This document shows, piece by piece, positions 50,549 through 61,021 of a stretch of 64,000 nucleotides of DNA (position 1 is its first letter; each line of letters begins with the position of its first letter). The position numbers and the translations under genes are program-made. The stretch comes from Mycoplasmopsis agalactiae 14628 (lineage in GTDB: Bacteria > Bacillota_I > Bacilli_A > Mycoplasmatales > Metamycoplasmataceae): positions 98,308 through 162,307 of the forward strand of contig NZ_AJPR01000006.1 in assembly GCF_000266865.1 (NCBI RefSeq). Direction: 5' to 3'. The notes below the pieces were generated by a model. It did no database searches, was not told the DNA's origin, and was given only the letters and a program-made list of their open reading frames with translations.

Positions 50549-51454
50549 ATGAAGATTAAAAGAATTATATTTAGTGATGTAGATGGAACAATTTGCTCTT
50601 TCCCGGATAAAAAAGAGAATCCAGAAACTAGAAAAAGTATTTTAGAAGCAATTGAAAATGATAATATAACTCTGGTGCTAAATACTGGAAATCCACCACT
50701 GCCAAAAATGCTTAAAATGGCACATGAATTAAAGGCAAAATATATTATTGCTGCTAATGGTTCAGCTATTCTTGATGTTGAAAACAAAGAATACTTATAT
50801 GAATCAGAACTTAGTTCTGATATTGTTTCTGCTGTTTTAAACATAATTAAAAAATATGACGAATCGGCCTGTTTCTTTGGAAAAAATGGCTACTATATGG
50901 TGACTAGCAACCAAAAAGTAAAGGATTTTTTAACTGATTTTTTTGAATTCCCAGATTGGCTAAATGAGGATAAAAAAATCGTTAATGACATATTCAAAAT
51001 CGAAATTTATCCTAAGCTAGAAAACAAGGACAAAATTGTAACAGATATACATAATTTAAACATCAAAGCCGACCTTGCTGTCATGGGAATGCATATGGAG
51101 CTAACAGCGCCAGGCATTAACAAAGGAACTGGAGCACTATGATTATGTAATCATTTAGATGCTGATCCTAATTACTGCATGAGCATTGGTGATAGTAACA
51201 ATGACCTAACAATGCTTAAGGCAATTGGTTTTTCATATGCTATGGATAACTCACCTAAGAGTGTTAAGGAAGTTGCCAAATACTACACTAGCGACGTTAT
51301 GCAAAATGGCTTAGGAGAAGCTATCCAAGACTACATATTTAGAACTAAATTTGATATTCTTCGTCAAGCAAATGAAGACAAGTTAGAAAAGCAAAAAATT
51401 AAGGAAGCTAAAAACTCTTTTTACCGTGCTAAAGCACAAGAAAAAGAATTATAG
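50549..51454 (+). CDS. Cof-type HAD-IIB phosphatase, 301 aa
   Basis: The gene runs from ATG 50549 to TAG 51452-51454, with TGA-Trp in GALWLCNHLD. HAD motif I is FSDVDGTICSF, motif II LNTGNPPLP, and motif IV SIGDSNNDLTML; the C2B cap lies between. The C-terminal tail (about 35 residues, KLEKQKIKEAKNSFYRAKAQEKE) is an extra charged helix. The substrate is probably a sugar phosphate or flavin-type phosphate; the sequence does not say which. It is co-transcribed with gpmI. Confidence 0.88.
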
Positions 51455-51461
51455 AATCTTA

Positions 51462-51511
51462 TAATCGACTATTTAGGCTGTTTTATAGTACTAAATGGTC
51501 GATTTTTTAAT
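51462..51511 (+). terminator. Terminator whose loop contains the dispersed motif
   Basis: AATCGAC-ATTTAG pairs with CTAAAT-GTCGATT and is followed by TTTTTA. The loop between the arms is GCTGTTTTATAGTA, a copy of the dispersed CTGTTTTATAG motif. Confidence 0.8.
51477..51488 (+). repeat. Dispersed motif CTGTTTTATAG (example of a family)
   Basis: This is one of at least 11 plus-strand copies. The others start at 14186, 24813, 34224, 40155, 42003, 46147, 53741, 55455, 56050 and 63551, with one- or two-base variation. In four copies (40155, 42003, 51477, 63551) a GGTC- or GGAC-containing tail follows, as in CTTTTGGTC. Confidence 0.75.
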
Positions 51512-51641
51512 AGAATGGGAAAAATAAACCATATTAAATTTAAGTATTTTAATGATTGCATTATCAGTATTTTATCTTTTGGCTCTGCATCATTAGTATA
51601 ATTTATATAATTACTTATTAAATTTTCAGGGCTTGGTGATT

Positions 51642-52343
51642 ATGAATCTAGATAATAATAAAAATGTTCCTAAATTTACAAATCAAAAAGACAAGTTTTT
51701 TAGATGAGAAGAGTGGTTCCACTACATGAGTCTTAAAAAATCTGTGTGAAACATTCTTCTTTGGGTTTTTCTTTCAGCTTGGTGCTTTGTTTTGTTTATT
51801 ACATTTATTACGTTAATTACAGTATTTTCAAGTGAGGCAACCAAAAAGCCTGGAATTATTTTTGCTATTACACTAACTAGCATAATTCTTTTATTTTTAG
51901 CACTTAGCTTTGGACTTTGAGCTCAAATGAAGCAGACTATTTGAAATGCAAAAAAATATACTGATTTAAAGATTGCTAAACATTTATTAATGACAGCCAT
52001 TATTTTAAATCCATTTTTTTTAATTTATCTAAACATAATCAACAAGCGTCAAAATAATCTCAAACACACAAGTAGTTTTAATATTAGCTGAACAAAAGAA
52101 CACAAATTATCATCAGTAAATGACCAAACACAAACAATCTCAACTAAATATGATGAAGAATATGGCTATACAAACACCTATGAAGCACAAGTAAGCAATT
52201 TTTCTAACAGTAGTAAATTAAGATCTCGGAAATATACAGAGAATAACTATGATGATTCATATGACCAAAACTACTATGAAACAGGCAACAATGAAACAAC
52301 CCATAAGAAAAAGCCTAAACAAGATAGGATAAACAGTAATTAA
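51642..52343 (+). CDS. Membrane protein with Tyr/Asn-rich tail, 233 aa
   Basis: ATG 51642 follows GGTGAT, and the frame ends at TAA 52341-52343 with many TGA-Trp codons. Three hydrophobic segments lie at about 37-65, 72-93 and 112-132. The C-terminal 95 residues are polar and Tyr/Asn/Ser-rich (YDEEYGYTNTYEAQ, NNYDDSYDQNYYE). No family is recognised. It stands alone between the HAD gene and a terminator next to tRNA-Ser. Confidence 0.7.
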
Positions 52344-52406
52344 GTCCATCTAATAAACATTTTAATCAGCACCAGAAAGGTAATGACAATTGTCAAAAGC
52401 ATAACT

Positions 52407-52436
52407 AAAAAAACTGACAGCATAGTCAGTTTTTTG
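52407..52436. terminator. Terminator between a membrane gene and tRNA-Ser
   Basis: AAAAAACTGAC-AGCATA-GTCAGTTTTTT is a symmetric hairpin with A and T tracts. It serves both the plus-strand gene on the left and the minus-strand tRNA on the right. Confidence 0.85.
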
Positions 52437-52449
52437 GTAACTATTTATA

Positions 52450-52539
52450 TGGCCGATGGTAAGGGATTTGAACCCTTGAATGATTTGCATCATTATCTGT
52501 TTTCGAGACAGACCTCTTCAGCCACTCGAGCAACCATCG
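52450..52539 (-). tRNA. tRNA-Ser (CGA)
   Basis: The minus strand folds as a 90-base class II tRNA. It has acceptor arm CGATGGT / ACCATCG, discriminator G, an encoded CCA, anticodon loop CTCGAAA (anticodon CGA, codon UCG), a long variable arm (TAATGATGCAAATCATTCA) and T-arm GGGTTCAAATCCC. Confidence 0.96.
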
Positions 52540-52560
52540 TTTTTCATAAATCTTTTAAAT

Positions 52561-52566
52561 TATAAT
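52561..52566 (+). promoter_or_regulatory. -10 box for the 52604-pgsA pair
   Basis: TATAAT lies 38 bases before ATG 52604, at a normal promoter distance from an AAGGAG site. Confidence 0.45.
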
Positions 52567-52603
52567 TTAAAATATTAATAATATACAAACTTAAGGAGTT
52601 CTT

Positions 52604-53140
52604 ATGGATGGATCATTAACAATGTGAATAATTTTAGGTGTTCTTGTGGGAATAATTTTAGCTATGTTTATTATTAGTTCTGCAAAGAACAAAGTAAACA
52701 AGAAAAGAAAAGAAAGACAGGATGCAGAATTTAGAAAAAAATCTGCTGAGTATGCCAATCTTATAGCAATCAGATTAAAGTGCTTAATGGATATTAACGA
52801 AGAATACTTGCAAAAATTTGAGCCTTCAATTGGAGCATTCAAAATGCGTGACATTGTTTCTGTTGCCAACAAATACTTAAAAACTATTGAAGATGATCTA
52901 GAGTTCAAAGAATATATTATCTCTTCTGATAGTAATTCTGAATTTTTGAAAGACTTTATTACTTTAACTCATACTAGATGCAACAACTGATCTAGTCAAT
53001 GTGACTTTATTAAGTTCAAATTAGAAAGAACAATTGCAGAAATAGATTCTGAATATGTCTCAGAAAGAGTTGCCCAAGAAACCCTTAAGATTCGTGAATT
53101 TTATGAAAAGGGGTTAATTGCAAATGAACTTGCCGAATAA
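52604..53140 (+). CDS. Single-pass membrane protein, 178 aa
   Basis: ATG 52604 has AAGGAG seven bases upstream, and the frame ends at TAA 53138-53140. One N-terminal hydrophobic helix (WIILGVLVGIILAMFII) is followed by a charged helical cytoplasmic domain (KNKVNKKRKERQDAEFRKK and onwards) and a compact end (SEYVSERVAQETLKIREFYEKG). I recognise no enzyme motif. It overlaps pgsA by 17 bases, and that link suggests a role at the membrane or with lipid synthesis, which is inference. Confidence 0.7.
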
Positions 53141-53732
53141 ACTTACTCTTTTAAGAATGATTTTATTTATTCCGCTTTTGGTGCTGGTTATCTTATATGG
53201 TGTTTTAATACAACGTGGAATAGCTGATTATGAAATAGCTGGCAGAATATTATTAAGCTTAATTTTAGCTATATTCTTAGCTGCAATGATCACTGACTAT
53301 CTTGATGGCTGATTAGCTAGAAAAAACAAACAAGTAACATCATTTGGGAAACTATTTGATCCTATTGCTGATAAATTAATTGTCACAACTACCTTAATTT
53401 CACTTTCAATTTTTGGCTTTATTCCTTTATGAATAACAATTTTATTTGTTGCTAGAGACTTAATTGTTGATGCTATAAGAGTTCTTATGGCTCAAAATAA
53501 TATTGATGTCAAAGCATCAATATGAGGCAAACTAAAAACCTTAACTCAAACAATTGCTATTATAATTGTGCTTGTTGTAGCAGTTGCCTTTAATTTCTCA
53601 CTTATTTTAGGCTGGAAAAGTTGATTAATTTTATATGCAATCAATATTCCGATGTTAGTTGCTCTATTCTTTAGCATCTTCTCAGGCTATAAATACTTTC
53701 AATCTATCCGTTCATATATAAAAACAAAATAG
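53124..53732 (+). CDS. pgsA: CDP-diacylglycerol-glycerol-3-phosphate phosphatidyltransferase, 202 aa
   Basis: I chose ATG 53124; the frame ends at TAG 53730-53732. The CDP-alcohol phosphatidyltransferase signature [27 protein letters not shown] is complete (Asp-Gly-Ala/Leu-Arg, Gly and two later Asp residues), and several hydrophobic helices follow. It makes phosphatidylglycerophosphate from CDP-diacylglycerol. Its CDP-DAG supplier cdsA lies just beyond, on the opposite strand. Confidence 0.93.
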
Positions 53733-53756
53733 CTAATTTGCCTGTTTTATAGTAAT

Positions 53757-53782
53757 AAAAATCAGCTAGACTGCTGATTTTT
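53757..53782. terminator. Bidirectional terminator between pgsA and cdsA
   Basis: AAAAATCAGC-TAGACT-GCTGATTTTT is a symmetric hairpin whose loop contains the cdsA stop codon. A dispersed-motif copy (53741-53752) lies immediately left of it. Confidence 0.8.
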
Positions 53783-54695
53783 CATTTACCGAAATAAAGA
53801 AGTATACCATTGCCACAAGTGTACCCACAAACGAAATACTATCATGCCTGTCCATAAGCCCACCATGCCCTAAAAGTATTTTTGAATAATCCTTTGTGGC
53901 ATTTAGTCTCTTTAAATATGAAAAGTATAAGTCACCTGCTACCGAAGCAAATGGAGTAATTGAAAATACAAATGTTTGCGGAATAACTTTATTTTCCATT
54001 AAACCTAAACCAAATATCATTCCTGCTGCAAAAATTCAACAAGCTATAACCCCAACTATAAACCCTTCTCATGTTTTCTTTGGTGAAATATTTGGAGCAA
54101 AACTAGCTTTAATTCATTTTTTACCAAAAAACCTACCGCCAAAAAATCCACCAATGTCAGCTAGCGAAGGAGCTAGCAAGATAAATAGCACAATCTTTCA
54201 GTCTCTAAATGTTGCAATAAGTAAAAATAAAATTGAATTTATAACATAAAAGAATGAAAACCAGATATGCACAAGGCGCAAGAATCTATCTCCGGCTGTC
54301 ATATTAGTTCTGCTTTGCAACTCAATCAAAACAAATATTAAAGCAATAACCGAAATAATCAATAAAGCTTGTCAATTAAAAACAGAATTTTTAATAAGTA
54401 TAAGCAATTGAGTACTAGTAAGTGAGCCAGGCTTTAATAAAATCTCTGCTGTGTCTATAGGCATATAAGTCATTAAAGCAGCAAGCATTGACACAAAAAT
54501 TCTAAAAACTAATTTAACTCCAAAAGCATTCAAAATTTCATATGACAATATAAAGACGGCTACAGTTGCCATTATATAAGCAGCAATCCTGGCTTCATAG
54601 TGCTTTGCACCAAAAATCGCAAATGGGATTATGGTGCTTGCAAGTATTAAAACTCCAACAACAGCTGGCAAAACTCTTTCTTTTAATATTTTCAT
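53766..54695 (-). CDS. cdsA: Phosphatidate cytidylyltransferase, 309 aa
   Basis: The gene runs from ATG 54693-54695 to TAG 53766-53768. It is strongly hydrophobic, with about eight membrane segments. The family signature SYLKRLNATKDYSKILLGHGGLMDRHDS (Ser, Lys-Arg, Lys, Gly-His-Gly-Gly, Asp-Arg, Asp) is intact near the C-terminus. It makes CDP-diacylglycerol from phosphatidate and CTP in the membrane. Confidence 0.94.
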
Positions 54696-54733
54696 ATCTT
54701 AATATTATATTTGTATATTTAAATATTAATAAA

Positions 54734-55390
54734 TTAGTAATATAGTTTTTTTACAGATTTAAATTGTTCTCTTAGAGCAATTAAAGCTGGATACATTGCA
54801 AATAATAACATTCCACCTAGAATTGGCTCAGAAATAATATTAAATAGCCTTACAAATAATCAAACAGCAATTGGTGGCACACCATTTTTGCCAAGATCAC
54901 CAGGTCTAATTAATTCATGTAAGTATTGTGCAAAAAACACAAAGTAATGATTTAGCATAGTTGAAAGCACACCTAAAAGTGCTAATTTTCAAACAGCTGG
55001 CTTTTTAAAAACATTAAACACCCAAAATAAAACATAAACTCCAAGAGCAACCTCAACTCTTGGTATAACTGAAAGATCAAAATATTGATATTTTGGAATT
55101 CCATAAATATAAGCTGCAAATCAAGAAGATAAACCAAAAAATAATCCAACAGATATATTGCCCACAAAGCCTAAGTGGAATGTGGCAATAACTGTTAGTG
55201 CCGCAAGGTAAGTAATTTGTGTATATCCTAAGTTTAAATACCCAATATTTGGCACTGTTGCGCTTAAAATAAACCAAGCTAAATAAATACTTAAATTAGC
55301 CATTAAATATGTTGTGTTGCTGCTAGAATATCTAAATTTTCATCTATTTTTAACAGCACTAGAGCTATTATTATTCACTTTTGTAATCAT
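54734..55390 (-). CDS. ECF-transporter S-component-like membrane protein, 218 aa
   Basis: The gene runs from ATG 55388-55390 to TAA 54734-54736 with TGA-Trp codons. About five or six hydrophobic segments are seen (MANLSIYLAWFILSATV, YLAALTVIATFHLGFVGNISVGLFFGLSSW, FVRLFNIISEPILGGMLLF). The glycine-rich GFVGNISVGLFFG turn and the conserved Glu-Pro near the end fit vitamin-type S components. The ligand is unknown. It is separated from apt by a terminator and a dispersed motif. Confidence 0.6.
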
Positions 55391-55489
55391 GCAATAATGA
55401 TAATACTTTTTTATTTTTTTGTGCTGTTAAATTTATTTTTAAATGAAAAATATGGCTATTTTATAGGCATATTAATAATTTGCAAAATA

Positions 55490-55512
55490 AAAAAGCCCTC
55501 TGGCTTTTATTT
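55490..55512 (-). terminator. Terminator downstream of apt
   Basis: On the minus strand AAAAGCC-AGAG-GGCTTTT is followed by TTATTTTG. The stem is short but flanked by T runs, and it lies ten bases past the apt stop. Confidence 0.65.
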
Positions 55513-55521
55513 TTATTATTA

Positions 55522-56034
55522 CTAAAATTTAACTAGGGAAACTATTTCAATTCCCTCTTCATTAATGCTTTCTCTGCCATTTAAATCAGTTAACTCTAAA
55601 AGAATGATAACTTTTTTTATAATAGCCCCTTGTTCTTTAAGAAGCTTAATTATGGCCTTAATTGTGCCCCCAGTAGCTAAAACATCATCAACAATTGCCA
55701 CTGTTTGACCTTTTTTAATAAAGCCATCTTGAATTTGCAAAATATTATTGCCATACTCTAAGTCATATTCCCTAGAAATTACCTTACCTGGTAATTTTCC
55801 TGGCTTTCTAACCATAATAAAAGGTTTTTTAAGTACAGCTGCTGTAGGGGTTCCAAATAAAAAGCCTCTGGCATCTGGCCCAACTATTACATCAACATCT
55901 TTGGCAACTTCAGCCATGCTAGTGATTGTATAATTAAGCGCTTCACCATCAGCTAAAAGTGGTGAAATATCTTTGAATAAAATTCCTGGTTTTGGAAAGT
56001 TTTTTACGTCTCTAATATATTTTTTTAAATCCAT
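55522..56034 (-). CDS. apt: Adenine phosphoribosyltransferase, 170 aa
   Basis: The gene runs from ATG 56032-56034 to TAG 55522-55524. It has the N-terminal FPKPGILFKDISPLL, the GPDARGFLFGTPTA segment, and the PRPP-binding motif VAIVDDVLATGGTIKA. It salvages adenine to AMP, which mycoplasmas need because they lack purine synthesis. It is 28 bases downstream of infB. Confidence 0.96.
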   Translation of the reverse strand: MDLKKYIRDVKNFPKPGILFKDISPLLADGEALNYTITSMAEVAKDVDVIVGPDARGFLFGTPTAAVLKKPFIMVRKPGKLPGKVISREYDLEYGNNILQIQDGFIKKGQTVAIVDDVLATGGTIKAIIKLLKEQGAIIKKVIILLELTDLNGRESINEEGIEIVSLVKF

Positions 56035-56062
56035 ATTTTCCCTTTAAAGTTGTTTTATAGGC

Positions 56063-57868
56063 CTAAACAGTAACTGGCACCTCTTCAAAAAACACTAAAA
56101 CGTCATCTTCTTTAATGTCATTAAATTTCTTAATGTGTGTACCAAAATCTTTGCCTTTTTCAACTACTTTTAAGTCATTTGCTTCACGTCTTAAAGATTC
56201 AACAATGCCTTCATGAATCATTTTTTTATTTCTAAATATTTGAACCTTGCATCCTACTTTTACAACACCTTCATCCTGCATACAGCCAGCAATTGTCCCA
56301 ACTTTAGAATAATAAAATAGCTTTATGCAGTGTGCAGAGCCAATTTTTCTTTCTTCATAAACAATTGGCTTTTCGCCATCAAGAATGTTTTGCATATCTT
56401 CAATTATTTTATAAATTACATCGTAAGACATAATTTTTATATTGCTTTGTTTAGCAGTTTGCTTAATATTTGGCGATACTTTCACATTAAAAGCAATAAT
56501 AATTGCATTTGAAGCCTGAGCTAATAATAAGTCGCTGCTAGAAACTTGACCAACTTGAGCTCCAATAACCCTAATGGTTGCTTCTTCATTTTCCATTACA
56601 GACAACTTGTTTTTAATAGCTTCAGCAGTTCCTTGTACATCCGAACGGATAATAACATTGAACACTTTTTTACCTAATTCAACATTATTTAGCTGAGTTT
56701 TTTCATATAAATTCTGACTCTTGTCAATTTGAGCTTTGTCCAAAGCTAATTTTTTAGCATACTTTTCATCTTCAAAACCGATAAATCTGTCGCCAGCTAA
56801 TGGTGAATTATTTAATCCAGCAATCTTAACAGGCGTTCCAGGAAGCACTTCATCAATAAATGCCCCACCAGGACTCTTCATACTTCTTACTTTTCCATAA
56901 CATGATCCAGCAACAATGAAATCACCTTTGTATAAGGTTCCATTTTCAACAATAATTGTTGTTACAACACCAACACCTTTGTCAACTTTACTTTCAATGA
57001 CAGTTCCAACAGGGTAGCGAGAAGGGTTAGCTTTTAAATCCAATAAGTCTGCAAGTAAAATAATTGCTGAAAATAATTCTTCAATTCCTTGCCCTTTAAG
57101 TGCTGAACCATAAACAATTTGAGTATCGCCACCAAATTCTTCGATAAGAACATCATTTTCCATAAGTTCTCTTTTGATTTTCTCTAAATTCTTTTGTGGC
57201 TTATCCATCTTGTTTACAAAAACAATTAAAGGCACATTTGCCGATTTAGCGTGCATTATAGCTTCTTTGGTTTGAGGCATAACTCCATCATCAGCAGCTA
57301 CAACTAAAATAATAATGTCAGTAACTTTAGCACCGCGAGAACGCATTTTACTAAATGCTTCATGGCCAGGAGTGTCAATAAAGGTTATTTTTTCACCTTT
57401 ATGAGATATTTGATAAGCACCAGTGTGTTGGGTTATCCCTGAACTTTCAGTGCTTACTACATTAGTTTTTCTAATATAGTCAATTAATGAAGTTTTTCCG
57501 TGGTCAACATGGCCCATAACAGTAATAATTGGAGGGCGCTTAACTAATAAGCTTTTATCATCATTAAATTTGACTTCATTTAAAAAGTTCCCAGCATCAA
57601 TGTTTTCTTCCTTTTTAAAATCAAGTCCTTTTTCCATGCATATTTCAGCAATTTCTTCTTCTTCCAAAATGTGGTTAATTTGATAGAACTTACCTCTAAG
57701 TAAAAATCTTTTAATTAGGTCGTTTGCATTCATTTTAATTTTTTCAGCAAACTCTCCTAAAGGCATTCTATTTGTAAAAATAAATGTTCCATCAACAATT
57801 TCAGTTTTAATGTCTGAAAGTTGTTCTTTAACCACACTTGTGTTACTTAATCTATTCTTTTTAGCCAT
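56063..57868 (-). CDS. infB: Translation initiation factor IF-2, 601 aa
   Basis: The gene runs from ATG 57866-57868 to TAG 56063-56065. GTPase motifs are G1 [10 protein letters not shown]3 DTPGHEAF and G4 NKMD, and the C-terminal domains bind initiator tRNA. The N-terminal extension is short (about 110 residues), as is usual in mollicutes. The start codon lies inside the end of ylxR (22-base overlap), so translation is coupled. Confidence 0.97.
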   Translation of the reverse strand: MAKKNRLSNTSVVKEQLSDIKTEIVDGTFIFTNRMPLGEFAEKIKMNANDLIKRFLLRGKFYQINHILEEEEIAEICMEKGLDFKKEENIDAGNFLNEVKFNDDKSLLVKRPPIITVMGHVDHGKTSLIDYIRKTNVVSTESSGITQHTGAYQISHKGEKITFIDTPGHEAFSKMRSRGAKVTDIIILVVAADDGVMPQTKEAIMHAKSANVPLIVFVNKMDKPQKNLEKIKRELMENDVLIEEFGGDTQIVYGSALKGQGIEELFSAIILLADLLDLKANPSRYPVGTVIESKVDKGVGVVTTIIVENGTLYKGDFIVAGSCYGKVRSMKSPGGAFIDEVLPGTPVKIAGLNNSPLAGDRFIGFEDEKYAKKLALDKAQIDKSQNLYEKTQLNNVELGKKVFNVIIRSDVQGTAEAIKNKLSVMENEEATIRVIGAQVGQVSSSDLLLAQASNAIIIAFNVKVSPNIKQTAKQSNIKIMSYDVIYKIIEDMQNILDGEKPIVYEERKIGSAHCIKLFYYSKVGTIAGCMQDEGVVKVGCKVQIFRNKKMIHEGIVESLRREANDLKVVEKGKDFGTHIKKFNDIKEDDVLVFFEEVPVTV

Positions 57869-58146
57869 TTTCCCTCCTTTAATTCAGCTTCTATTCTTTC
57901 ATATATTTCTTTTGAAACAGCAGTCCTAAATGTTTTGTTCAAACATTTTTTCCTAACAACAGTATTTCAATTTTCTTCTGTCGCTATAAAATAGGCTCCT
58001 CTGCCTTTTAGCTCTCTGTTGACATCTAGTTTAATTATATTTTCATTCTTATTATAATCAAATCTGAGCATTTGGTTCTCAGGTACTATAAGTCCTGTTG
58101 CTATGCATTTACGACTAAAGCCTTCATTTTTCTTATCACTCTTCAT
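57847..58146 (-). CDS. YlxR-family RNA-binding protein, 99 aa
   Basis: The frame ends at TAA 57847-57849, inside infB. I chose ATG 58144-58146 (MKSDKKNEGFSRKC); a GTG at 58158 is an alternative. The SRKCIATGLIVPENQMLRF start, the GRGAYFI motif and the VVRKKCLNKTF end are those of YlxR (DUF448), a small protein in the nusA-infB operon thought to bind RNA. It overlaps nusA by 14 bases. Confidence 0.88.
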
Positions 58147-59767
58147 TTTCAATGTCACTTAAATCAATTCCACTATCTAAACCAAAACTACTTAAATCTT
58201 TGTCAACTTTAAAGTTCTTTGCGACTTCTTTGGCTTTTTTATAGTCATTAGCGGTCAATTTTTCTTCTTTTTGAATCTCATTTAATTTCTCATCAATTGA
58301 GCGCTCATCACTCTCAACATTTTCTTTAGCTGATTCACTGTTGTATTGTTGAATCAATTCATCAAACTCCATGTTTTGACTATTGCTTTCATCAAAAAAT
58401 GCTTGCTCTTGTTCTCTGAAGGCCAAAATGTCTTTATCAAATCCCTCAAGACTTAAATCAAGATTTTCAAAGTATGAGTTAGCTTTTCTTCTGTTGTTGT
58501 TAAATACTTTTGTTGGTGCCTTTTTAACTGCTCCATATCTTCTAAATGAGTTAAGCGATTCTTCAACTTCAGCAATTTTAGATTCATCAAAAGGAATGTT
58601 TTTTTGCTTAGCTTCTTCAACAGTAATAATGTCTAAATTAGAATGAGATACCTTAGAAGCTAACATTGTGTTAGCGCCTTTTTTACCAATAGCAGCAGAT
58701 AATCCTGCTTTTATGGTAATAACGTAAAATGAATTTTGACTTTCGTTTTTAGGTACAATGTCAACTACTTGGCCAGGAAGCATGCATCTGCGAATAAATT
58801 CTTTTTTATCATTTGTATAAACTATGACATCAAATTTTTCCATATCTGCCTGATTTACACCTTGATTCATCTCACTAATAATTAAATTAATTCTTGATGA
58901 ATCTTGTCCAATAATGGCTCCGTAAACATCTAAATGTTCATTTCCTGCAGAAGCTTTAAACACTACCTTAGTTCTCTCGCCAGGTATTCTTTGAACATTG
59001 ACTATTTCAATTAATCCACTGCTAATTTCAGGAATATTGTTGTACAAAATTTTTTCAATAAGCTTTGGTGAATCTAATGAAACAGTAATTTGGCTTAGCT
59101 TTGTATCTTTTTCAACTCTTTCAATTACAACATCGCCATATGATCCAGGGTTAATAACTCTTTTAGCACTTACATAATTAGCAGGTAAGTGAGCTATAAC
59201 TCCATCATCGACAATTTGCACATTTCAAGACCCTTTTGAGTTCTTAGAAATAAAAGTAACTTTGACAGTTTCGCCAATTTTTTCTAAATACTTTGTGTAT
59301 ACAATTGACTTTTGAAGCTTTTTTATAGCCTGTAAAATCGATGATTCGATAATTTTAGGTGTCTTTTGCACTACTGGATTTGTTGACTTACTTAAGGCTA
59401 ATAAATCTATTTCAATTTTGATAATATCATCAACACTTGCATCATTTTTTATCTTTTTAGCTGCTGACAAAGGCACATTATATAGCATCAGTGAAACTTT
59501 ATCAGCCTCACTTAAGTTGGCAAATTCACTATCATCAACAACTATTGCTTCGGTATTATAAACATGCACTTCTTTGTTTTCTTCATCAATTTCAAAAACA
59601 ATATTAGCTTCTGGGTCGATATTTTTTTGCACAATTCTAGTTACTTCTTCAGAAAAAATATCAGCTAAAACTGACAATTCTAGTTTTTCTTTTTCATTGT
59701 AACCTTTAATAATTTCATATCAAATTTTAGGTGCATTCATTAATTCACTATTTTTCTTAACAGACAT
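58133..59767 (-). CDS. nusA: Transcription factor NusA, 544 aa
   Basis: The frame ends at TAA 58133-58135 after a TGA-Trp. I chose ATG 59765-59767; ATG 59726-59728 (MNAPKIWYE) is also possible. It has the N-terminal domain (VLADIFSEEVTRIV, NIVFEIDEENKEVHVY), an S1-like region around VKVTFISKNSKGS, and two KH domains, the second with GLSAAIGKKGANTMLA. The last 130 residues are acidic and disordered-looking. It binds RNA polymerase and pauses or terminates transcription. It is in the rimP-nusA-ylxR-infB operon. Confidence 0.93.
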
Positions 59768-59774
59768 ACTTCTT

Positions 59775-60221
59775 TTATTTACTCCTGCTTGCATATTCTA
59801 TATTCATACTTATTTTTTTTATATTTGCTTTTTCAATTTCAACTTTTCTAAACTGCCCCTTACAATTTCATTTTAATAATATTGTTTCAGGATTATCTTC
59901 TAATATTTCGCCAGTGTAAAAGTCTAATTTATTGACATTTTTATTTAGTTTTACATCAACTATTTCGCCAATATGATTTCCCAATTCATCTGTTTCATAG
60001 TCCATTTTGAAACCTGGTGAGCTTAAAGACAATGAATCAAAATCAAATTCTACATTTAGTGAATCTATATAATCATTAACTAGTTTTGTCAGCTCTTCAA
60101 TATCTTTAAGATCTCTGCTTGATGCTATAACTTCTAAAATTAATAGCCCATCTTCTTTGACTATTTTCACATTATTAATTTTGTTGCCAAACTTTTCTAC
60201 TAGCAAGCTTTTTCAGTTCAT
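59775..60221 (-). CDS. rimP: Ribosome maturation factor RimP, 148 aa
   Basis: The gene starts at ATG 60219-60221 behind GGAGAAAT and ends at TAA 59775-59777, with a TGA-Trp in LLKWNCKG. The sequence LEVIASSRDLKDIEELTKLVNDYID and the motif FDSLSLSSPGFKMDYETDE are RimP-like (the family's 'lEVSSPGldr' region). RimP assists 30S maturation. It heads the nusA-infB operon, its standard place. Confidence 0.88.
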
Positions 60222-60245
60222 ATTTCTCCATACTAAAATAATAAA

Positions 60246-60266
60246 GAGTTGGATTACTCCAACTCG
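60246..60266 (-). promoter_or_regulatory. Leader hairpin upstream of rimP
   Basis: GAGTTGG-ATTACT-CCAACTC folds as a seven-base stem 25 bases upstream of the rimP start. On the minus strand it is followed by TTTATTATTTT. It could be a leader attenuator; nothing else shows regulation. Confidence 0.45.
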
Positions 60267-60371
60267 TATATTAATTACGAATGCATTTATTATAGCAAAC
60301 TTTAATGTTTTTAATACAAAACAAGCTAAGAAGTTAGTTGATTGATAAATTGAAATTATAAATATCTAAAA

Positions 60372-60944
60372 CTACATTTTAGCCTTTTCTTTTTCGCCCT
60401 TTATGTGGCAGATTCTGCATCTAGCTTCATATTCAGAATCTCCCAATAAATTAAGCTCATCACTCTTAACTTTTCTAAATGAAAATCCAGCATCAGATTT
60501 GCACTCTAAACAAACTGCTTTTAGTTTTAAAATACTATCAGCCGAAGCTAAAACTTTGGCCATGACATCAAATGGTCTTCTTTTAAAATCCATATCAAGC
60601 CCTGAACATATTACTCTTACACCTTTATAAATTAGCTCTTCAATTACAGATAAAATATCTTCATCCATAAAATTAACTTCATCAATAGCTACACACATAT
60701 ATTTAGGACTTCAGTGATCTAAAATTTCTTTAGAACTGCTTACATTAATTGCTTTATGCTTTGCCCCTGTTCGGCTAACTATCTCATTTTCTGAAAACCT
60801 TGTGTCAAACTTAGGTTTAATTACTAATGAATTTATTCCTGCAATTTTAAGAATATTAATTCTTTTTAAAAGCTCTTCTGTTTTGCCAGAAAACATAGGA
60901 CCTGTTATTACTTCTAATTGACCTAACCCATTTTTTAAATACAT
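60372..60944 (-). CDS. tdk: Thymidine kinase (type II, zinc-containing), 190 aa
   Basis: The gene runs from ATG 60942-60944 to TAG 60372-60374, with TGA-Trp in DHWSPKY. It has P-loop GPMFSGKTEELL, Walker B CVAIDEVNFM, the DMDFKRRPF lasso entry and a zinc site (CLEC, CRIC). It salvages thymidine. A strong terminator lies to its right, so it is a single-gene unit. Confidence 0.95.
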
Positions 60945-60973
60945 TGCTAAATCCTCTTTGTAAAAATGATGAA

Positions 60974-61018
60974 ATTAAAAAAGAATCTTGGCCTTAAAAC
61001 AATGATTCTTTTTTAATT
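60974..61018. terminator. Terminator downstream of the aminopeptidase
   Basis: AATTAAAAAAGAATC pairs with GATTCTTTTTTAATT around a 15-base loop. The symmetric A/T tracts make it bidirectional, but its main use is to end the minus-strand aminopeptidase transcript. Confidence 0.82.
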
Positions 61019-61021
61019 ATT

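Noticed and set aside
54982..55303. Three short overlapping minus-strand ORFs
   Set aside because: They are fragments of the 218-aa ECF-type gene or out-of-frame readings created when TGA is taken as stop.
57981..57997. Minus-strand copy of the dispersed motif (CCTATTTTATAGCG)
   Set aside because: It lies inside the conserved YlxR coding motif GRGAYFIAT, so the match is explained by protein sequence.
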